From Sphingobacterium zeae (lineage in GTDB: Bacteria > Bacteroidota > Bacteroidia > Sphingobacteriales > Sphingobacteriaceae), in assembly GCF_030818895.1 (NCBI RefSeq), contig NZ_JAUTBA010000001.1, positions 3,410,001 through 3,474,000 of the forward strand: DNA of 64,000 nt, given 5' to 3'. Below are positions 63,809 through 64,000 of this stretch, piece after piece. Under the pieces are notes generated by a model. It did not search any database, was not told the DNA's origin, and worked only from the letters and a program-made list of their open reading frames with translations. Each line of letters starts with the position of its first letter. Position 1 is the stretch's first letter. A program made the position numbers and the translations under genes.

Positions 63809-64000
63809 ATGGCTTTACAATGCGGTATCGTGGGTTTACCAAACGTCGGTAAATCAACATTATTTAACTGTTTGTCGAACGCGAAAGCGCAGGCAGCAAA
63901 CTTTCCATTTTGTACAATTGAACCAAATGTTGGGGTTATTACCGTACCGGATGCCCGTCTTAATAAATTAGCTGAATTAGTCAACCCACAACGAATTGTT
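63809..64000 (+). CDS. ychF: YchF-type ATPase/GTPase (Obg family), 5' part only
   Basis: The first 64 codons of a longer gene that runs off the window. [20 protein letters not shown] holds the P-loop (GLPNVGKS), and [20 protein letters not shown], with the switch I region, is nearly invariant in YchF. The full protein is about 365 residues; it binds ribosomes and, unlike other Obg proteins, prefers ATP. The start is fixed by the family N-terminus. Confidence 0.97.
   Translation, partial: MALQCGIVGLPNVGKSTLFNCLSNAKAQAANFPFCTIEPNVGVITVPDARLNKLAELVNPQRIV

Noticed and set aside
1..64000. Search for CRISPR arrays, insertion sequences, prophage or integrase sites
   Set aside because: No regularly spaced repeats, transposase, integrase or phage structural genes were recognised.

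Overview
The window looks like a chromosomal segment of a Bacteroidota bacterium, most likely from the Sphingobacteriaceae (a Sphingobacterium-like genome). The reasons are the Bacteroidota promoter form TAnnTTTG (clear before the tRNA-His gene, a 76-residue protein gene, gpsA and ychF), the TonB-dependent receptor with an N-terminal carboxypeptidase-regulatory-like domain, families typical of the phylum (DUF4876, DUF6850, DUF4230, DUF2891), many small lipoproteins, and modest GC content. The genus is an inference; no rRNA or marker gene was compared. There is no CRISPR array, no complete transposon and no clear prophage.

Layout. Positions 1-5.1 kb hold a cut-off FMN-dependent alpha-hydroxy-acid dehydrogenase, a NarL-type response regulator, an unknown protein, a large MscS-type channel and a small lipoprotein. 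From 5.3 to 31.2 kb lies a region rich in stress functions: a nucleotidyltransferase with a frameshifted phosphoesterase, a PfpI/DJ-1 protein, a Rho-N-like protein, a DUF4230 protein, tRNA-His, a methyltransferase, an ECF-like sigma factor, an lmo0937-type membrane peptide, an ankyrin protein facing a large KatE catalase, the operon treY-malQ (fused)/glgX/treZ that turns maltodextrin into trehalose, two tandem cytidylyltransferase-like genes, a second, paralogous sigma factor, a lipoprotein, a CheY-like protein, a Nudix/exonuclease III pair, a glycosyltransferase and a CinA-type amidohydrolase.

From 31.5 to 44 kb: a membrane metallophosphoesterase; a four-gene envelope operon (TonB-dependent receptor, DUF4876 lipoprotein, DUF6850 outer-membrane barrel, di-haem cytochrome c peroxidase) preceded by two palindromic operator-like sites that flank a TAnnTTTG element; and a decayed CusA-TolC/CusB heavy-metal efflux locus with several independent lesions. 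From 44 to 56 kb: a divergent HxlR regulator/peroxiredoxin/DNA-alkylation-repair module, an unknown three-helix membrane protein, a phosphoethanolamine transferase, a Tat-exported Gfo/Idh/MocA oxidoreductase facing a secreted DUF1080-like gene with a stop codon inside its signal peptide, a DUF2891 protein, a sirtuin lacking the zinc cysteines, and an alpha-L-fucosidase.

From 56 kb to the end: RNase HI, then a housekeeping run on the minus strand (gpsA, hemF, two M16 peptidases, a 3'-5' exonuclease, trxB), a Rieske protein, and the start of ychF.

The most promising unexplained system is the receptor/DUF4876/DUF6850/peroxidase operon with its operator region. The window also carries an unusual number of broken genes: one large deletion, two in-frame stops and two frameshifts.
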